Shown in pieces: positions 22,334 to 33,553 of a DNA stretch of 64,000 nt (position 1 is the first letter of the stretch; every line of letters begins with the position of its first letter). This stretch comes from Enterococcus xiangfangensis. Lineage in GTDB: Bacteria; Bacillota; Bacilli; Lactobacillales; Enterococcaceae. The position numbers and the translations under genes were made by a program. The stretch spans positions 62,001 to 126,000 of the forward strand of contig NZ_BJDX01000004.1 in NCBI RefSeq assembly GCF_005405365.1, written 5' to 3'. The notes beneath the pieces are model-generated. The model did no database searches. It was not told the origin of the DNA and saw nothing but the letters and a program-made list of their open reading frames with translations.

Positions 22334-23740
22334 ATGGTAGTTGGAGATTTTGCCATTGAATTAGATACAGTTGTGATTGGTGCCGGACCTGGTGGATATG
22401 TTGCCGCCATCCGTGCAGCTGAAATGGGACAAAAAGTAGCGATTATTGAACGTGAATACATTGGCGGTGTTTGTTTAAACGTCGGCTGTGTTCCTTCAAA
22501 AGCGTTAATTTCTGCGGGGCATCATTATCAAGAAGCACTTGATTCTTCATTGTTTGGTGTTACTAGCGAAAAAGTTACATTAGATTTTGCTAAAACACAA
22601 GATTGGAAAGAAAATGGCGTCGTTAATAAATTAACGACGGGTGTAAAATTCTTGCTGAAAAAACATAAAGTAGAAATCATTGAAGGTGAAGCTTTCTTCG
22701 TTGATGATAAAACGTTACGTGTGATTCATCCAGATTCTGCTCAAACATACTCTTTCAACAATGCAATTGTCGCAACAGGTTCTCGTCCAATCGAGATTCC
22801 AGGATTTACATTTGGCGGACGGGTCTTAGATTCTACTGGCGGACTTGCTTTAAAAGAAGTTCCTGAAAAATTTGTAATCATCGGCGGCGGAGTTATCGGT
22901 GCTGAACTAGGCGGAGCGTATGCGAACTTAGGCTCTAACGTAACTATTCTTGAAGGCTCACCACAAATTTTACCAACTTATGAAAAAGATATGGTACAAG
23001 TTGTTGAGAAAGATTTCAAACAAAAAGGAATTAAAGTCGTTACTTCTGCAATGGCTCGTGAAGCAGTCGATAATGGTGATAGTGTAACTGTTCGTTACGA
23101 AGTCGATGGAAAAGAAGAAACAATTGATGCAGATTACGTAATGGTAACAGTCGGTCGTCGTCCAAATACAAATGACATGGGCTTAGAACAAGCTGGTGTC
23201 GAAATGACTGATCGTGGATTGATCCCAGTGGATAAACAAGGTCGTACAAATGTATCAAGTATTTACGCGATTGGTGATATCGTTCCCGGTGCTGCCTTGG
23301 CTCATAAAGCAAGTTATGAAGCAAAAATCGCTGCTGAAGCAATTTCTGGTAAAAAAGTTGCGGTTGATTACAAAGCAATGCCAGCTGTTGCTTTTACAGA
23401 CCCAGAATTAGCCTCTGTTGGTATGACGATCAAAGAAGCAAAAGAGGCTGGACTTGATGCAAAAGCATTCAAATTCCCATTCTCTGGTAATGGTCGTGCA
23501 TTGTCGTTAGGCAAATCAGAAGGTTTCTTGCGTTTAGTAACAACTGTTGACGATAATGTGATTATCGGCGCACAAATTGCTGGTGTTGGAGCAAGTGATA
23601 TGGTATCTGAATTAGCACTAGCTATTGAATCAGGCATGAATGCAGAAGATATCGCATTGACGATCCACCCTCATCCATCTTTAGGTGAAATCGTGATGGA
23701 TACAGCTGAATTAGCGTTAGGTTTACCAATTCATATTTAA
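22334..23740 (+). CDS. pdhD: Dihydrolipoyl dehydrogenase (E3)
   Basis: It reoxidises lipoamide on E2 and makes NADH. The protein is 468 aa. It has the FAD motif [15 protein letters not shown] (from residue 17), the redox-active disulfide in [13 protein letters not shown], an NAD-binding [10 protein letters not shown] near residue 185, and the catalytic HPHPSLGE near the C-terminus. It is the last gene of the pdh operon, seven bases after pdhC, and a strong terminator follows. Confidence 0.97.
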   Translation: MVVGDFAIELDTVVIGAGPGGYVAAIRAAEMGQKVAIIEREYIGGVCLNVGCVPSKALISAGHHYQEALDSSLFGVTSEKVTLDFAKTQDWKENGVVNKLTTGVKFLLKKHKVEIIEGEAFFVDDKTLRVIHPDSAQTYSFNNAIVATGSRPIEIPGFTFGGRVLDSTGGLALKEVPEKFVIIGGGVIGAELGGAYANLGSNVTILEGSPQILPTYEKDMVQVVEKDFKQKGIKVVTSAMAREAVDNGDSVTVRYEVDGKEETIDADYVMVTVGRRPNTNDMGLEQAGVEMTDRGLIPVDKQGRTNVSSIYAIGDIVPGAALAHKASYEAKIAAEAISGKKVAVDYKAMPAVAFTDPELASVGMTIKEAKEAGLDAKAFKFPFSGNGRALSLGKSEGFLRLVTTVDDNVIIGAQIAGVGASDMVSELALAIESGMNAEDIALTIHPHPSLGEIVMDTAELALGLPIHI

Positions 23741-23777
23741 AATAAAACGGATCTATTAAAACAATAAAATAGTTTTC

Positions 23778-23828
23778 TAGGCTGCAGATTGTCGATTGCT
23801 TATCGATGACTTGCAGCCTAATTTTTTT
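23778..23828 (+). terminator. Terminator of the pdh operon
   Basis: A long stem of about 19 pairs (TAGGCTGCAG with TTGCAGCCTA outside, GTCGAT with ATCGAT inside, one mismatch) runs into seven T residues. Confidence 0.9.
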
Positions 23829-24126
23829 ATTGAACTATGAGTAGATTCAAGGATATAAAAAGGTGGATTCTTAATTACTGTAATAACATGGAATATATTG
23901 AAAAAACAATTTAGAGTCTTTTAGAAGTTTTTAGAGAATGGATGGAATTTCTTTTGTTTCTTATAGCTTTGATTAAGTTTTTAAAAAGTTTTTTAAACGA
24001 TTCGGCGTAATCAGAAACTAGAGAAATGCTGTGTAACCCATTTAGCGACTAAGATTGTCAACGAATTTTTTTGATCAAAGCTTTTCTTTTTATATGGTAA
24101 ACTATCTTTAAGTGGGGTGTAGAAGA

Positions 24127-24396
24127 ATGGCAAATTATAGTTATCCGATTGATGAAGATTGGACTCATGAGGAGTTGGCACTAGTAATCGATTTCTTCAA
24201 CTTAGTTGAGGAAGCCAATGAAACGGGTGTAGAAAAAGTAGCTTTTTTAGCGGGCTATAAGAAATTTAAAACGGTTGTAAAAAGTATTGGCGAAGAAAAG
24301 AAGCTAGGGCGTCAATTTCAAGAAGTTAGCGGATATTCGATTTATCGAACGCTCCAGCAGGCAAAAGGCGCAACGGGTAAACGTTTTAAAATGTAG
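24127..24396 (+). CDS. UPF0223 family protein (YktA-like)
   Basis: A small cytoplasmic protein of 89 aa. The family pattern is clear: YSYPIDEDWTHEELALVIDFF, then GYKKFKTVVKS, and QFQEVSGYSIYRTLQQAK near the end. The molecular function is not known. I chose ATG 24127; GTG 24112 would add five residues. The SD (GGGGTG) is modest. It lies directly before the inositol monophosphatase-family gene, the same pair as yktA-yktC in Bacillus, so the two are likely an operon. Confidence 0.85.
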   Translation: MANYSYPIDEDWTHEELALVIDFFNLVEEANETGVEKVAFLAGYKKFKTVVKSIGEEKKLGRQFQEVSGYSIYRTLQQAKGATGKRFKM

Positions 24397-24452
24397 AGTG
24401 ATAGACTACTCTTATTTTTTATCGATCAGTCGCAAGTTAGGGGGATAAGCTA

Positions 24453-25217
24453 GTGGAAAAAGAGATTATTAGTTGGATCTATGAGGCCGCAGAAAAAATA
24501 AAAACCGGATTGGGCTCAGCGCTGAAAGTCGATGAAAAATCTGATCGAACAGATTTAGTGACCAATGTCGATAAAGAAGTGCAAAATTTTCTTGTTGAAA
24601 AAATCAATACCTATGATCCAGATGCAAAGATTTTAGGCGAAGAAAATGGATTGGATCAAACGCCCATTGATGAAGGACGCGTTTTTGTAATCGATCCGAT
24701 TGATGGCACGATGAATTTTGTGATGCAACAAGAAAATTTTTGTGTCATGGTTGCTGTTTATGAGGACGGAATCGGTCAGCTAGGCTTCATCTATGATGTG
24801 ATGCGAGATGAACTTTTTTGGGGCGGAGCAAGAGTTGGCAAAGTCTTCTATAATAGGAAAGAAATCTCTGTTCCGAAGAATAAACAGTTGAAGCAAGGAT
24901 TGATTGGGATGAATGCGGCGCTTTATCGCCATAATTTCCATCATGCACAAGATATCGGGAACAAGTCGATGGGGATTCGGATTTTGGGTTGTGCAGGACT
25001 TGAATTCATCGCCATGATCAAAGGGACCCAAATTGGTTATATCAGTATGCTGAGCCCGTGGGATTATGCTGCTGGAAAAATTATGATGGATCAATTAGGC
25101 ATGCCATCATACGGCGCAGATCAACAGTCGTTGACTTTCCGTAAGCGTGAGCTTTTTATCGGTGGAACAGAAGCGGCAGTGAGGGAAATTCAGGCATTTA
25201 ATCAGGAGAATCAGTAA
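24453..25217 (+). CDS. Inositol monophosphatase family protein (YktC/SuhB-like)
   Basis: A Mg2+-dependent sugar or inositol phosphatase of 254 aa. The metal ligands are visible in ILGEENG (near residue 68), DPIDGTMNFV (near residue 82) and the C-terminal SPWDYAAGKIM (near residue 205). The start is GTG 24453, with AGGGGGATAAGC upstream. The physiological substrate is unclear; family members act on inositol-1-phosphate, fructose-1,6-bisphosphate or NADP. Its neighbour is UPF0223, as in Bacillus. Confidence 0.92.
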   Translation: MEKEIISWIYEAAEKIKTGLGSALKVDEKSDRTDLVTNVDKEVQNFLVEKINTYDPDAKILGEENGLDQTPIDEGRVFVIDPIDGTMNFVMQQENFCVMVAVYEDGIGQLGFIYDVMRDELFWGGARVGKVFYNRKEISVPKNKQLKQGLIGMNAALYRHNFHHAQDIGNKSMGIRILGCAGLEFIAMIKGTQIGYISMLSPWDYAAGKIMMDQLGMPSYGADQQSLTFRKRELFIGGTEAAVREIQAFNQENQ

Positions 25218-25327
25218 AGAAATTATTTTTCTGAAAAAATGAAAATGTTTTACTAACACTCTTGCGATTTTTCTGTTATAATTGTCAATCGAGTGAGTCT
25301 CGCGCTACAAGAAAAGGAGCAATTAAA

Positions 25328-27166
25328 TTGAAATACAGAGAAGATATTCGCAACGTGGCTATTATCGCCCACGTTGACCATGGTAAAACAACTTTAGTTG
25401 ATGAAATGCTAAAACAATCTGATACCCTTGATAGCCATGTTCAGTTACAAGAACGGGCAATGGATTCAAATGCATTAGAAAAAGAACGTGGAATCACGAT
25501 CTTAGCAAAAAATACAGCCGTAAACTATAAAGATTACAAGATCAACATCATGGACACTCCAGGGCATGCCGACTTCGGTGGTGAAGTGGAACGGATCATG
25601 AAAATGGTTGATGGTGTATTGTTGGTAGTGGATGCTTATGAAGGAACAATGCCGCAAACACGTTTCGTACTGAAAAAAGCATTGGAACAACATTTAACAC
25701 CAATCGTGGTCGTTAATAAAATTGACAAACCTTCTGCTCGTCCGGAAGAAGTAGTTGATGAAGTGTTAGAATTATTTATCGAATTAGGCGCTGATGATGA
25801 TCAATTAGACTTCCCAGTGATGTATGCTTCTGCAATCAACGGAACTTCTAGCTTATCAGATGATCCTGCTTCACAAGAAGCAACGATGGCTCCAATTTTC
25901 GACACGATCATTGAAAAAATTCCAGCACCAGTTGATAACAGCGACGAGCCATTACAATTCCAAGTATCATTATTAGACTACAATGATTATGTGGGTCGTA
26001 TCGGAATCGGCCGTGTTTTCCGTGGAAAAATGAAAGTCGGCGACCAAGTATCTGTTATGAAACTTGACGGTTCGATTAAAAACTTCCGTGTGACGAAAAT
26101 CTTTGGTTTCTTCGGTTTACAACGTTTAGAAATCTCAGAAGCAAAAGCAGGCGACTTGATCGCTGTTTCAGGGATGGAAGATATTTTCGTTGGTGAGACA
26201 GTGACACCTGTTGATCATCAAGAAGCATTGCCGGTTCTACACATTGATGAGCCGACTTTACAAATGACTTTCTTAGTTAACAATTCACCATTTGCTGGAC
26301 GTGAAGGTAAATATGTGACTTCTCGTAAGATTGAAGAACGTTTGATGTCAGAATTGCATACCGATGTTTCACTACGCGTTGAGAATACAGAATCTCCTGA
26401 TGCTTGGACTGTTTCTGGTCGTGGAGAATTGCATTTGTCGATTTTGATCGAAAATATGCGTCGTGAAGGTTATGAATTGCAAGTTTCTCGTCCAGAAGTT
26501 ATCGAACGTATTGTCGACGGCGTAAGATGTGAACCGTTTGAACGAGTTCAGATTGACACACCAGAAGAATATATGGGTAGCGTGATTGAAGCGTTGGGTC
26601 AACGTAAAGCAGAAATGCAAGACATGATCCACTCAGGTAACGGACAGATCCGATTAGTCTTCTTAGCACCTGCTCGTGGTTTGATTGGTTTCACTACTGA
26701 ATTCTTATCAATGACTCGTGGTTATGGAATCATGAACCATACTTTCGACCAATATTTGCCAATGATCCAAGGTGTAATCGGTGGACGCCGCAACGGTGCT
26801 TTAGTTTCTGTTGATAACGGAAAAGCAACGACTTACTCAATCATGAGTGTAGAAGAACGCGGAACAGTTTTCGTTGAACCGGGTACAGAAATCTATGAAG
26901 GAATGATCGTTGGTGAAAACAGCCGTGATAAAGACTTAGGTGTCAACATCACGAAAGCAAAACAAATGACTAACGTTCGTTCTGCAAATAAAGACCAAAC
27001 ATCAGTTATCAAAAAACCACGGATCTTATCTTTAGAAGAATCGTTGGAATTCTTGAACGATGATGAATATTGCGAAATTACACCAGAATCAATCCGTCTG
27101 CGTAAACAACTTCTGAATAAAGCAGAACGTGAAAAAGCAGCGAAAAAACGCAAAGTAGCTGAATAA
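25328..27166 (+). CDS. typA: Translational GTPase TypA/BipA
   Basis: A ribosome-associated GTPase important for 50S assembly and growth under stress or cold. From TTG 25328 the protein is 612 aa, the family norm. GTP motifs are [10 protein letters not shown] (G1), RGITI (G2), [12 protein letters not shown] (G3) and VNKIDKP (G4). The later domains include [20 protein letters not shown] and the C-terminal region with [14 protein letters not shown] is chosen because AAAAGGAG lies eight bases before it. A TATAAT at 25277-25282 probably belongs to its promoter. Confidence 0.96.
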   Translation: MKYREDIRNVAIIAHVDHGKTTLVDEMLKQSDTLDSHVQLQERAMDSNALEKERGITILAKNTAVNYKDYKINIMDTPGHADFGGEVERIMKMVDGVLLVVDAYEGTMPQTRFVLKKALEQHLTPIVVVNKIDKPSARPEEVVDEVLELFIELGADDDQLDFPVMYASAINGTSSLSDDPASQEATMAPIFDTIIEKIPAPVDNSDEPLQFQVSLLDYNDYVGRIGIGRVFRGKMKVGDQVSVMKLDGSIKNFRVTKIFGFFGLQRLEISEAKAGDLIAVSGMEDIFVGETVTPVDHQEALPVLHIDEPTLQMTFLVNNSPFAGREGKYVTSRKIEERLMSELHTDVSLRVENTESPDAWTVSGRGELHLSILIENMRREGYELQVSRPEVIERIVDGVRCEPFERVQIDTPEEYMGSVIEALGQRKAEMQDMIHSGNGQIRLVFLAPARGLIGFTTEFLSMTRGYGIMNHTFDQYLPMIQGVIGGRRNGALVSVDNGKATTYSIMSVEERGTVFVEPGTEIYEGMIVGENSRDKDLGVNITKAKQMTNVRSANKDQTSVIKKPRILSLEESLEFLNDDEYCEITPESIRLRKQLLNKAEREKAAKKRKVAE

Positions 27167-27174
27167 TTATCTTG

Positions 27175-27204
27175 AGACCGCACGTTATAGTGTGGTCTTT
27201 TTTT
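27175..27204 (+). terminator. Terminator of typA
   Basis: GACCGCAC and GTGTGGTC pair around GTTATA, followed by seven T residues. Confidence 0.88.
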
Positions 27205-27486
27205 AATTTAAACGAAAGAGTTTTTTTGCTTTTTAAATGATAAAAAACCGTTATGTTTCATATTCGCGATTTGTTTCACAGGATGAATGGATAAAAAAAC
27301 TGATTTTTCGCGTTTTCAGCTGAAGTTTCTTGTTTGTAATCTTTATGTAATATTTGATTGGTTGTGTAAAAGTCAAAACCCGAACGAAGAGTTTAGAAAA
27401 AGCTTAGTCTCACGTTTTTTTTCCCTCTTTGAAATTTTTCTATGTTATAATGTTGAAATCAAGATAGGAGATAGGAGGGAAGCAAA

Positions 27487-27789
27487 ATGGAAAATATTTC
27501 TTCTGATTTTGCCGTGAAGGTGTTACAAGAGGATGCTGACCGAATCAAACGATTGATTCGTAATCAAACGAATAGTTTATGTATCGCTCAATGTAAAGCT
27601 TTCGAAGAAGTCGTTGATACGCAAATGTATGGCTTCTCGCGTCAAGTCTTTTTTGCTGAAAAGGTAGGTATCTTGAAGCAAGGAGAAGGGCAGCGAATGC
27701 TTAGTGAATTAGAAGCTGAATTGAATCGTCTATATACGGAATTATACGAAACTCGTCAGGATCTGACGGATACCGGCTGGGAGGCTTAG
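27487..27789 (+). CDS. ylaN: YlaN family protein (UPF0358)
   Basis: A 100-aa cytoplasmic protein of the Bacilli-specific YlaN family, which is reported to act with iron and the regulator Fur in B. subtilis. The sequence opens with a helix (DFAVKVLQEDADRIKRLIRNQ), then LCIAQCKAFEEVVDTQMYGFSRQ, and ends in a coiled helix (MLSELEAELNRLYTELYE). ATG 27487 follows TAGGAGGG. The order ylaN-ftsW-pyc matches Bacillus, which supports the assignment. Confidence 0.9.
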   Translation: MENISSDFAVKVLQEDADRIKRLIRNQTNSLCIAQCKAFEEVVDTQMYGFSRQVFFAEKVGILKQGEGQRMLSELEAELNRLYTELYETRQDLTDTGWEA

Positions 27790-27792
27790 CCG

Positions 27793-28983
27793 TTGCCTAG
27801 TAAGATAAAGAAACGTCATTTTTTAGATTATAGTATTTTGCTTCCATATTTAATTTTAACTGTGATCGGCTTGATCTTTGTTTATAGTTCAACTTCCTAT
27901 TTATTGATTACAAATGATGCAAACCCCGCCAGCTTGGTGATGAATCAAGGGATTTTCTGGGGGCTAAGTTTAATCGTAATTAGTTTGATGTACAAGATGA
28001 AAACAGATGTATTGAAGAGTCAGCAGTTGATTATTTCTGCGACGTATTTGATTCTTGCACTGTTGATTGTTGTCTTTTTTATTGGGGATGAGGTCAATGG
28101 AGCAAAAGGTTGGATTCGGATCGGTTCTTTCAGTATGCAGCCGGCGGAATATTTGAAAATCATGGTTGTTTGGTACCTATCCTATATTTTATCCAAGCGC
28201 CAAGAAACGATTCAAGACAATTTTGTCACGGATATGAAGCGCCCATTGTTGTTAGTTTTTGCGATGATCTTTTTAGTCGCAGTACAGCCTGATATGGGAA
28301 ACGCAGCGATCATTACATTGTTAGCGTTGATTTTGCTTTTAGCTAGCGGGATCAATTGGGTCTACAGCCTGATTGTCGGCGGAGCAGGGATCATCGGTAG
28401 TTTTCTTGCAATCGAGTTTTTAACTCGTTTTGGAGAGAAAATATTTCCAGAGAAGCTACAATATATTGTCAGTCGTTTTGAGAGCTTCAAGAATCCTTTC
28501 AAGTATGAGTTGGATCAAGGGCATCAAATGGTCAATGGGTACTACGCGATGTTCAATGGCGGCTGGTTTGGCCGTGGATTAGGCAATAGTATTGAGAAAA
28601 AAGGTTTTTTAAGTGAAGCTCATACGGACTTCATTTTTTCTATCGTAATAGAAGAAGTTGGTTTGATCGGTGCTTTGGTTATTTTAGCAATTTTGATTTT
28701 TATGATTGCACGAATCTACTTGGTTGGGATTCGTTCAAAAAAACCTTTCAATTCATTGATTTGTATCGGAATTGGAAGTTTGTTGTTATTACAAGTTTTT
28801 ATTAATCTTGGTGGTATTTTAGGAATTATTCCATTGACCGGGATCACGTTCCCGTTTTTGAGTCAGGGAGGAAACAGCTTACTTGTATTGTCAGTCGGCG
28901 TGGCATTTGCACTGAATATCAGTGCGGATGAAAAGCGGACGAAACTAGCAATCGAGTATGAATACTTAAAAAGTCAGGAGTAA
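27793..28983 (+). CDS. ftsW: Cell-division SEDS glycosyltransferase FtsW
   Basis: A polytopic membrane protein (about 10 helices) that polymerises lipid II at the division septum. The protein is 396 aa. Family marks are WIRIGSFSMQPAEYLKI (near residue 110), the catalytic loop region with QPDMGNA, and the C-terminal GITFPFLSQGGNSLL. The start is TTG 27793, three bases after ylaN, with GGGAGG inside the end of ylaN. It could be the second SEDS protein (RodA type), but the context before pyc favours FtsW. Confidence 0.93.
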   Translation: MPSKIKKRHFLDYSILLPYLILTVIGLIFVYSSTSYLLITNDANPASLVMNQGIFWGLSLIVISLMYKMKTDVLKSQQLIISATYLILALLIVVFFIGDEVNGAKGWIRIGSFSMQPAEYLKIMVVWYLSYILSKRQETIQDNFVTDMKRPLLLVFAMIFLVAVQPDMGNAAIITLLALILLLASGINWVYSLIVGGAGIIGSFLAIEFLTRFGEKIFPEKLQYIVSRFESFKNPFKYELDQGHQMVNGYYAMFNGGWFGRGLGNSIEKKGFLSEAHTDFIFSIVIEEVGLIGALVILAILIFMIARIYLVGIRSKKPFNSLICIGIGSLLLLQVFINLGGILGIIPLTGITFPFLSQGGNSLLVLSVGVAFALNISADEKRTKLAIEYEYLKSQE

Positions 28984-28988
28984 AGTAT

Positions 28989-31900
28989 ATGAAAAAAGTT
29001 TTGGTAGCAAATCGAGGAGAAATTGCAACACGAGTCTTTCGTGCGTGTAGTGAATTAAACATTAAAACGGTAGCAATCTTCGCAGAGGAAGATCAATATT
29101 CCGTTCACCGCTTCAAATCTGATGAAGCTTATTTAGTCGGTAAAGGTAAAAAACCGATCGATGCTTATTTAGATATCGAGGACATCATTCGGGTAGCTAA
29201 AGAAGCGAATGTGGATGCAATCCATCCTGGGTACGGCTTCCTTTCTGAAAATTTAAAATTTGCGCAGCGTTGTCGTGAAGAGGGCATTATTTTTGTCGGT
29301 CCTGAATTGCACCATTTAGATATTTTTGGTGATAAAATCAAAGCGAAGTCTGCCGCACTAGAAGCTGGAATTCCGTCAATTCCGGGTTCTGATGGCCCGG
29401 TCGATACGATTGAAGGCGTCTTGGACTTCGCTCAATCCCATGGCTATCCAATCATGATCAAAGCGGCTTTAGGCGGCGGCGGTCGCGGTATGCGAGTAGC
29501 TCATGATGAAAAAGAAGCACGCGAAGGCTATGAACGTGCCAAGAGCGAAGCGAAAGCGGCTTTTGGGAATGATGAAATCTATGTTGAAAAATATGTTGCC
29601 AATCCTAAACATATCGAAGTTCAGATTTTAGGGGATACACACGGAAATGTTCTACATTTATTTGAACGTGATTGTTCCGTTCAGCGTCGTCATCAAAAAG
29701 TCGTTGAAGTGGCACCTTGCATTTCTTTGAGTCCAGAACAACGTGAGAAAATCTGTCAAGCAGCGGTTCAGTTAATGAAACATGTCGGCTATGTCAATGC
29801 AGGAACAGTTGAATTTTTGGTTGAGGGCGATAATTTCTACTTTATTGAAGTAAATCCACGAGTTCAAGTTGAACATACAATCACTGAGCTGATCACTGGA
29901 ATTGATATCGTTACTTCTCAATTAATGATTGCTGAAGGAAAAAATCTGCATACAGAGATTGGTTTGCCAAAACAAGAAAATCTTAAAATGTCTGGAGCAG
30001 CTATCCAGTGCCGGATAACAACGGAAGATCCGTTGAATGGGTTTATGCCTGATACAGGTAAAATTGATACGTATCGTTCACCAGGTGGTTTTGGCGTACG
30101 TTTGGATGTTGGGAATGCTTATGCCGGCGCAACGGTGACTCCTTACTTTGATTCATTGTTAGTAAAAGTATGTACGTATGCATTGAGTTTTGATCAAGCG
30201 ATTGAAAAAATGCAGCGGTGTCTGATCGAGTTCCGGATCCGCGGTGTCAAAACCAATATCCCATTTATGCACAACGTCATTAGTCACCCTGTTTTCCAAA
30301 GCGGAGATGCAAAAACAACATTTATCGACAATACACCTGAATTGTTTGAATTTCCTCGGATCCGCGACCGCGGAAATAAAACAATGCGTTATATTTCTGA
30401 GATTACGGTCAATGGTTTCCCAGGGATCGAGAAACAAGAAAAACGTTACTTTGAAACACCACGATTACCAAAAGTTGAAAAAAAACAAATGATCACAGCT
30501 AAAAATATTTTAGATCAAAATGGTCCTGAAGCAGTAGCTAAGTGGGTCAAAGAACAAGACTCAGTCTTATTGACAGATACGACTTTCCGCGATGCCCATC
30601 AAAGCTTATTAGCAACCCGCGTTCGAACACATGATTTATTGAACGTCGCACAAGCAACTGGTGAAGGAATGCCTGAGTTGTTCTCAAGTGAGATGTGGGG
30701 CGGCGCGACATTTGACGTAGCGTATCGTTTCCTAACTGAAAATCCATGGAAACGACTAAAATTATTACGCAAAGCAATGCCGAATACTTTATTGCAAATG
30801 CTTTTCCGCGGGTCAAATGCAGTCGGCTATTCAAACTATCCAGACAATGTATTGGAAGAGTTTATTAAAGAAGCCGCTCATAATGGAATTGACGTCTTTA
30901 GAATCTTTGACAGTCTGAACTGGATTCCCCAAATGGAAAAAAGTATCCAGTATGTTCGTGATGCGGGGAAAATTGCTGAAGGTACGATCTGTTACACTGG
31001 CGACATCTTAGATTCAAGTAGAACAAAATATAATGTTCAATACTATAAAGACATGGCTAAAGAATTGGAAGCAATCGGTGCTCATATGATCGCGATCAAA
31101 GATATGGCCGGATTATTAAAACCTCAAGCTGCTTTCCATTTGATCAGTGAATTAAAAGAGACCACGGATCTGCCTATTCACTTGCATACGCATGATACCG
31201 CTGGAAATGGGATTATCACGCTTTCTGCGGCCGTTAAAGCAGGGGTAGACGTTGTCGATGTTGCAACGAGTGCCATGAGTGGAGCAACAAGTCAGCCAAG
31301 TATCAGCAGTTTATATTATGCTTTGCAATACGGCGATCGTACACCGAAAATAAACTTGAAAAACGTTCGTCAGTTGAACCATTATTGGGAAGATGTGCGT
31401 CCATATTATGCAAGTTTTGAAAATGGAATCGTAGCTGCTCAAACAGAAGTCTACGACCACGAAATGCCGGGTGGACAATATTCAAATCTGCAACAGCAAG
31501 CAAAAGCAGTTGGTTTAGGCGACAAGTGGGATGAAATCAAAGAGATGTATCGTACAGTCAACATGATGTTTGGTGATATCGTAAAAGTGACGCCGTCTTC
31601 TAAAGTAGTTGGCGATATGGCGTTGTTCATGGTTCAAAATGATTTAACTGAACAAGCTATTTACGATCACGGGGATGAATTAAGTTATCCTGATTCCGTA
31701 GTGAGTTTCTTCCAAGGCGAACTTGGTCAACCGGTTGGTGGGTTCCCTGAAAAACTTCAACAAATTATTTTACAAGGACGCCCAGCGATGCAAGAACGTC
31801 CAGGAAAATTGGCTAAACCAGTTGATTTTGGAAAAGTAAAACAAGAATTACAAGAGTTGATTGGCTTTGAACCAAGCAAAACGGATGTTTTAAGCTATTT

Positions 31901-32411
31901 GATGTATCCGCAAGTATTCTTGGATTACCAAAAAGCTTATGCGCAATTTGCCGACGTTACGTTACTAGATACACCAACCTTCTTTGCAGGGATGCGACTT
32001 GGTGAAACAATCAATGTCCAGATCGAAAAAGGGAAAATATTGATCATTCGCTTAGATGAGATCGGTGAAGCGGATGTCGAAGGAAATCGGACATTGTTCT
32101 TCAACTTAAATGGTCAACGTCGTGAAGTCGTTGTGAAAGATGCATCGATCAAGAGTGCTGTTCAAACAAAACGGAAAGTTGAACCAACAAATCGTGAACA
32201 AATCGGCGCGACAATGACGGGTTCTGTGTTGAAAGTCCTAGTCAAAAAAGGCGACCATGTCGAAAAAGGCCAACCATTATTGATTACCGAAGCAATGAAG
32301 ATGGAAACATCGATCGATGCGCGGTTTGCTGGTAAAGTCTCTCATTTATATGTTGAAGAAGGCGAAAGTATCGATTCTGGTGATTTATTGATTGAAGTAA
32401 AGGAAAAATAA
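28989..32411 (+). CDS. pyc: Pyruvate carboxylase
   Basis: It carboxylates pyruvate to oxaloacetate with ATP and biotin, for aspartate supply and anaplerosis. At 1140 aa it holds all parts: biotin carboxylase (about 1-450, with KAALGGGGRGMR and EVNPRVQVEHT), carboxyltransferase (about 530-800, DTTFRDAHQSLLATRVR), the tetramerisation region, and a C-terminal biotinyl domain with the biotin Lys in EAMKMETS. CAGGAG lies nine bases before the ATG. The gene follows ftsW by five bases. Confidence 0.97.
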   Translation: MKKVLVANRGEIATRVFRACSELNIKTVAIFAEEDQYSVHRFKSDEAYLVGKGKKPIDAYLDIEDIIRVAKEANVDAIHPGYGFLSENLKFAQRCREEGIIFVGPELHHLDIFGDKIKAKSAALEAGIPSIPGSDGPVDTIEGVLDFAQSHGYPIMIKAALGGGGRGMRVAHDEKEAREGYERAKSEAKAAFGNDEIYVEKYVANPKHIEVQILGDTHGNVLHLFERDCSVQRRHQKVVEVAPCISLSPEQREKICQAAVQLMKHVGYVNAGTVEFLVEGDNFYFIEVNPRVQVEHTITELITGIDIVTSQLMIAEGKNLHTEIGLPKQENLKMSGAAIQCRITTEDPLNGFMPDTGKIDTYRSPGGFGVRLDVGNAYAGATVTPYFDSLLVKVCTYALSFDQAIEKMQRCLIEFRIRGVKTNIPFMHNVISHPVFQSGDAKTTFIDNTPELFEFPRIRDRGNKTMRYISEITVNGFPGIEKQEKRYFETPRLPKVEKKQMITAKNILDQNGPEAVAKWVKEQDSVLLTDTTFRDAHQSLLATRVRTHDLLNVAQATGEGMPELFSSEMWGGATFDVAYRFLTENPWKRLKLLRKAMPNTLLQMLFRGSNAVGYSNYPDNVLEEFIKEAAHNGIDVFRIFDSLNWIPQMEKSIQYVRDAGKIAEGTICYTGDILDSSRTKYNVQYYKDMAKELEAIGAHMIAIKDMAGLLKPQAAFHLISELKETTDLPIHLHTHDTAGNGIITLSAAVKAGVDVVDVATSAMSGATSQPSISSLYYALQYGDRTPKINLKNVRQLNHYWEDVRPYYASFENGIVAAQTEVYDHEMPGGQYSNLQQQAKAVGLGDKWDEIKEMYRTVNMMFGDIVKVTPSSKVVGDMALFMVQNDLTEQAIYDHGDELSYPDSVVSFFQGELGQPVGGFPEKLQQIILQGRPAMQERPGKLAKPVDFGKVKQELQELIGFEPSKTDVLSYLMYPQVFLDYQKAYAQFADVTLLDTPTFFAGMRLGETINVQIEKGKILIIRLDEIGEADVEGNRTLFFNLNGQRREVVVKDASIKSAVQTKRKVEPTNREQIGATMTGSVLKVLVKKGDHVEKGQPLLITEAMKMETSIDARFAGKVSHLYVEEGESIDSGDLLIEVKEK

Positions 32412-32446
32412 TCTATAGTTAAAGTAGTGGTTAGGAGTGTGAAAGC

Positions 32447-33553
32447 GTGAAAAGAGTGATCGGATTTCTTAGTATTTTCTTTGTAGTCTTGATGGGCTAC
32501 TATATTCAACCGGTCCTCTTTCCGCCGACACCAAAGAAAGTTTCCGTCGAACAGACCAATCAAACCGTTCATCATAAGGCACTGAAACATCAGACGATTA
32601 AAACTGAAGGATTTGCTAAGTACGTTTCACAGCCAATCGAAACATTTGAACAGCAATTTGGTCAACCAACAAAGACAGAGAACAGCGGCTTCTTTTTTGA
32701 AACGCGTAATTATGCCTTTGCTCAAGGAACATTGGAAGTCAATGTAGAAGCGGGCAAAGTTAGTGTCATTAAAGTCATGGCTAAAAAAGCTAAGATCGAA
32801 CCTTTTAAATTTGGTATGACTAGCAGTCAGTTTTCAAATCAAATTAATTTGTCTGCCAATTTCGCTTTGAATTATGATGAGGAACCTGTGGCAATCGAAT
32901 TGAGTGAAAATGACATGCGCTTTCGACCATTAGTCGCATTTGACAATCAGACATTTGCGATGTTTTTTTTCAATGGCGAGAGTGAAAAAATGGTCGGTGC
33001 GGTCTATTTAGATTTGGAAAATTTGTTGAGGTTGATGCCTTATCAGATCAATAGTGGAAATCCTTTAGCCAATCGTGTGCAGGAAAGCAGTTTAGATTGG
33101 GATATGTTGAATCAGCAAAAACAGGCAAGGATGATCGAAGCGATTAATCGCTACCGCAGTTTGTATAAGTTGCCGAATTTTACAACAAACGAGACGACAA
33201 CCAATGACAGTAAAAAGTTATTAAAGAGTTTTTTAACAGCACCAAAAAAAGTATTATCTAACGAGCGTTTGGAAGAATGGCAGACGGATCAAGAGGCACA
33301 TTTAAGCAATCTATCTTTTGAACTATCGGTTGCAGAGTTTGAAGATTTAGCTAAACAAGAAAAAATCAATTACCAAGCCGGCTTCTTTTATTCACCGACG
33401 ATCGATCCATTATTCAATTTGTTTAATTGGATCAGTCAAGATCATTTGAATCAGATAATTGATGCGCCGGAATCAGAACTTGGCGTTGCAATTGATCAAG
33501 AAAATGTGCTAGTCTTGTTACAAGAACCAGAAAAAACAAAGGATAGTGAATAG
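32447..33553 (+). CDS. CAP-associated domain protein (YlbC-like), membrane-anchored
   Basis: The 368-aa product has one N-terminal membrane helix or signal anchor (residues 4-25), so most of it lies outside the membrane. Residues about 50-190 match the N-terminal CAP-associated domain (FEQQFGQPTKTE... FEPFKFGMTSSQ-like). The C-terminal part starts like a CAP/SCP domain (ARMIEAINRYRSLYKL) but lacks recognisable metal-site histidines, so it looks degenerate. The position before ylbF and ylbG matches ylbC in Bacillus. The start is GTG 32447 behind TTAGGAG. The function is unknown. Confidence 0.75.
   Translation: MKRVIGFLSIFFVVLMGYYIQPVLFPPTPKKVSVEQTNQTVHHKALKHQTIKTEGFAKYVSQPIETFEQQFGQPTKTENSGFFFETRNYAFAQGTLEVNVEAGKVSVIKVMAKKAKIEPFKFGMTSSQFSNQINLSANFALNYDEEPVAIELSENDMRFRPLVAFDNQTFAMFFFNGESEKMVGAVYLDLENLLRLMPYQINSGNPLANRVQESSLDWDMLNQQKQARMIEAINRYRSLYKLPNFTTNETTTNDSKKLLKSFLTAPKKVLSNERLEEWQTDQEAHLSNLSFELSVAEFEDLAKQEKINYQAGFFYSPTIDPLFNLFNWISQDHLNQIIDAPESELGVAIDQENVLVLLQEPEKTKDSE

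Noticed and set aside
27287..27517. Open frame of 76 codons upstream of ylaN
   Set aside because: It has no SD, runs through the promoter-rich gap and overlaps the ylaN start in another frame; it looks like chance.
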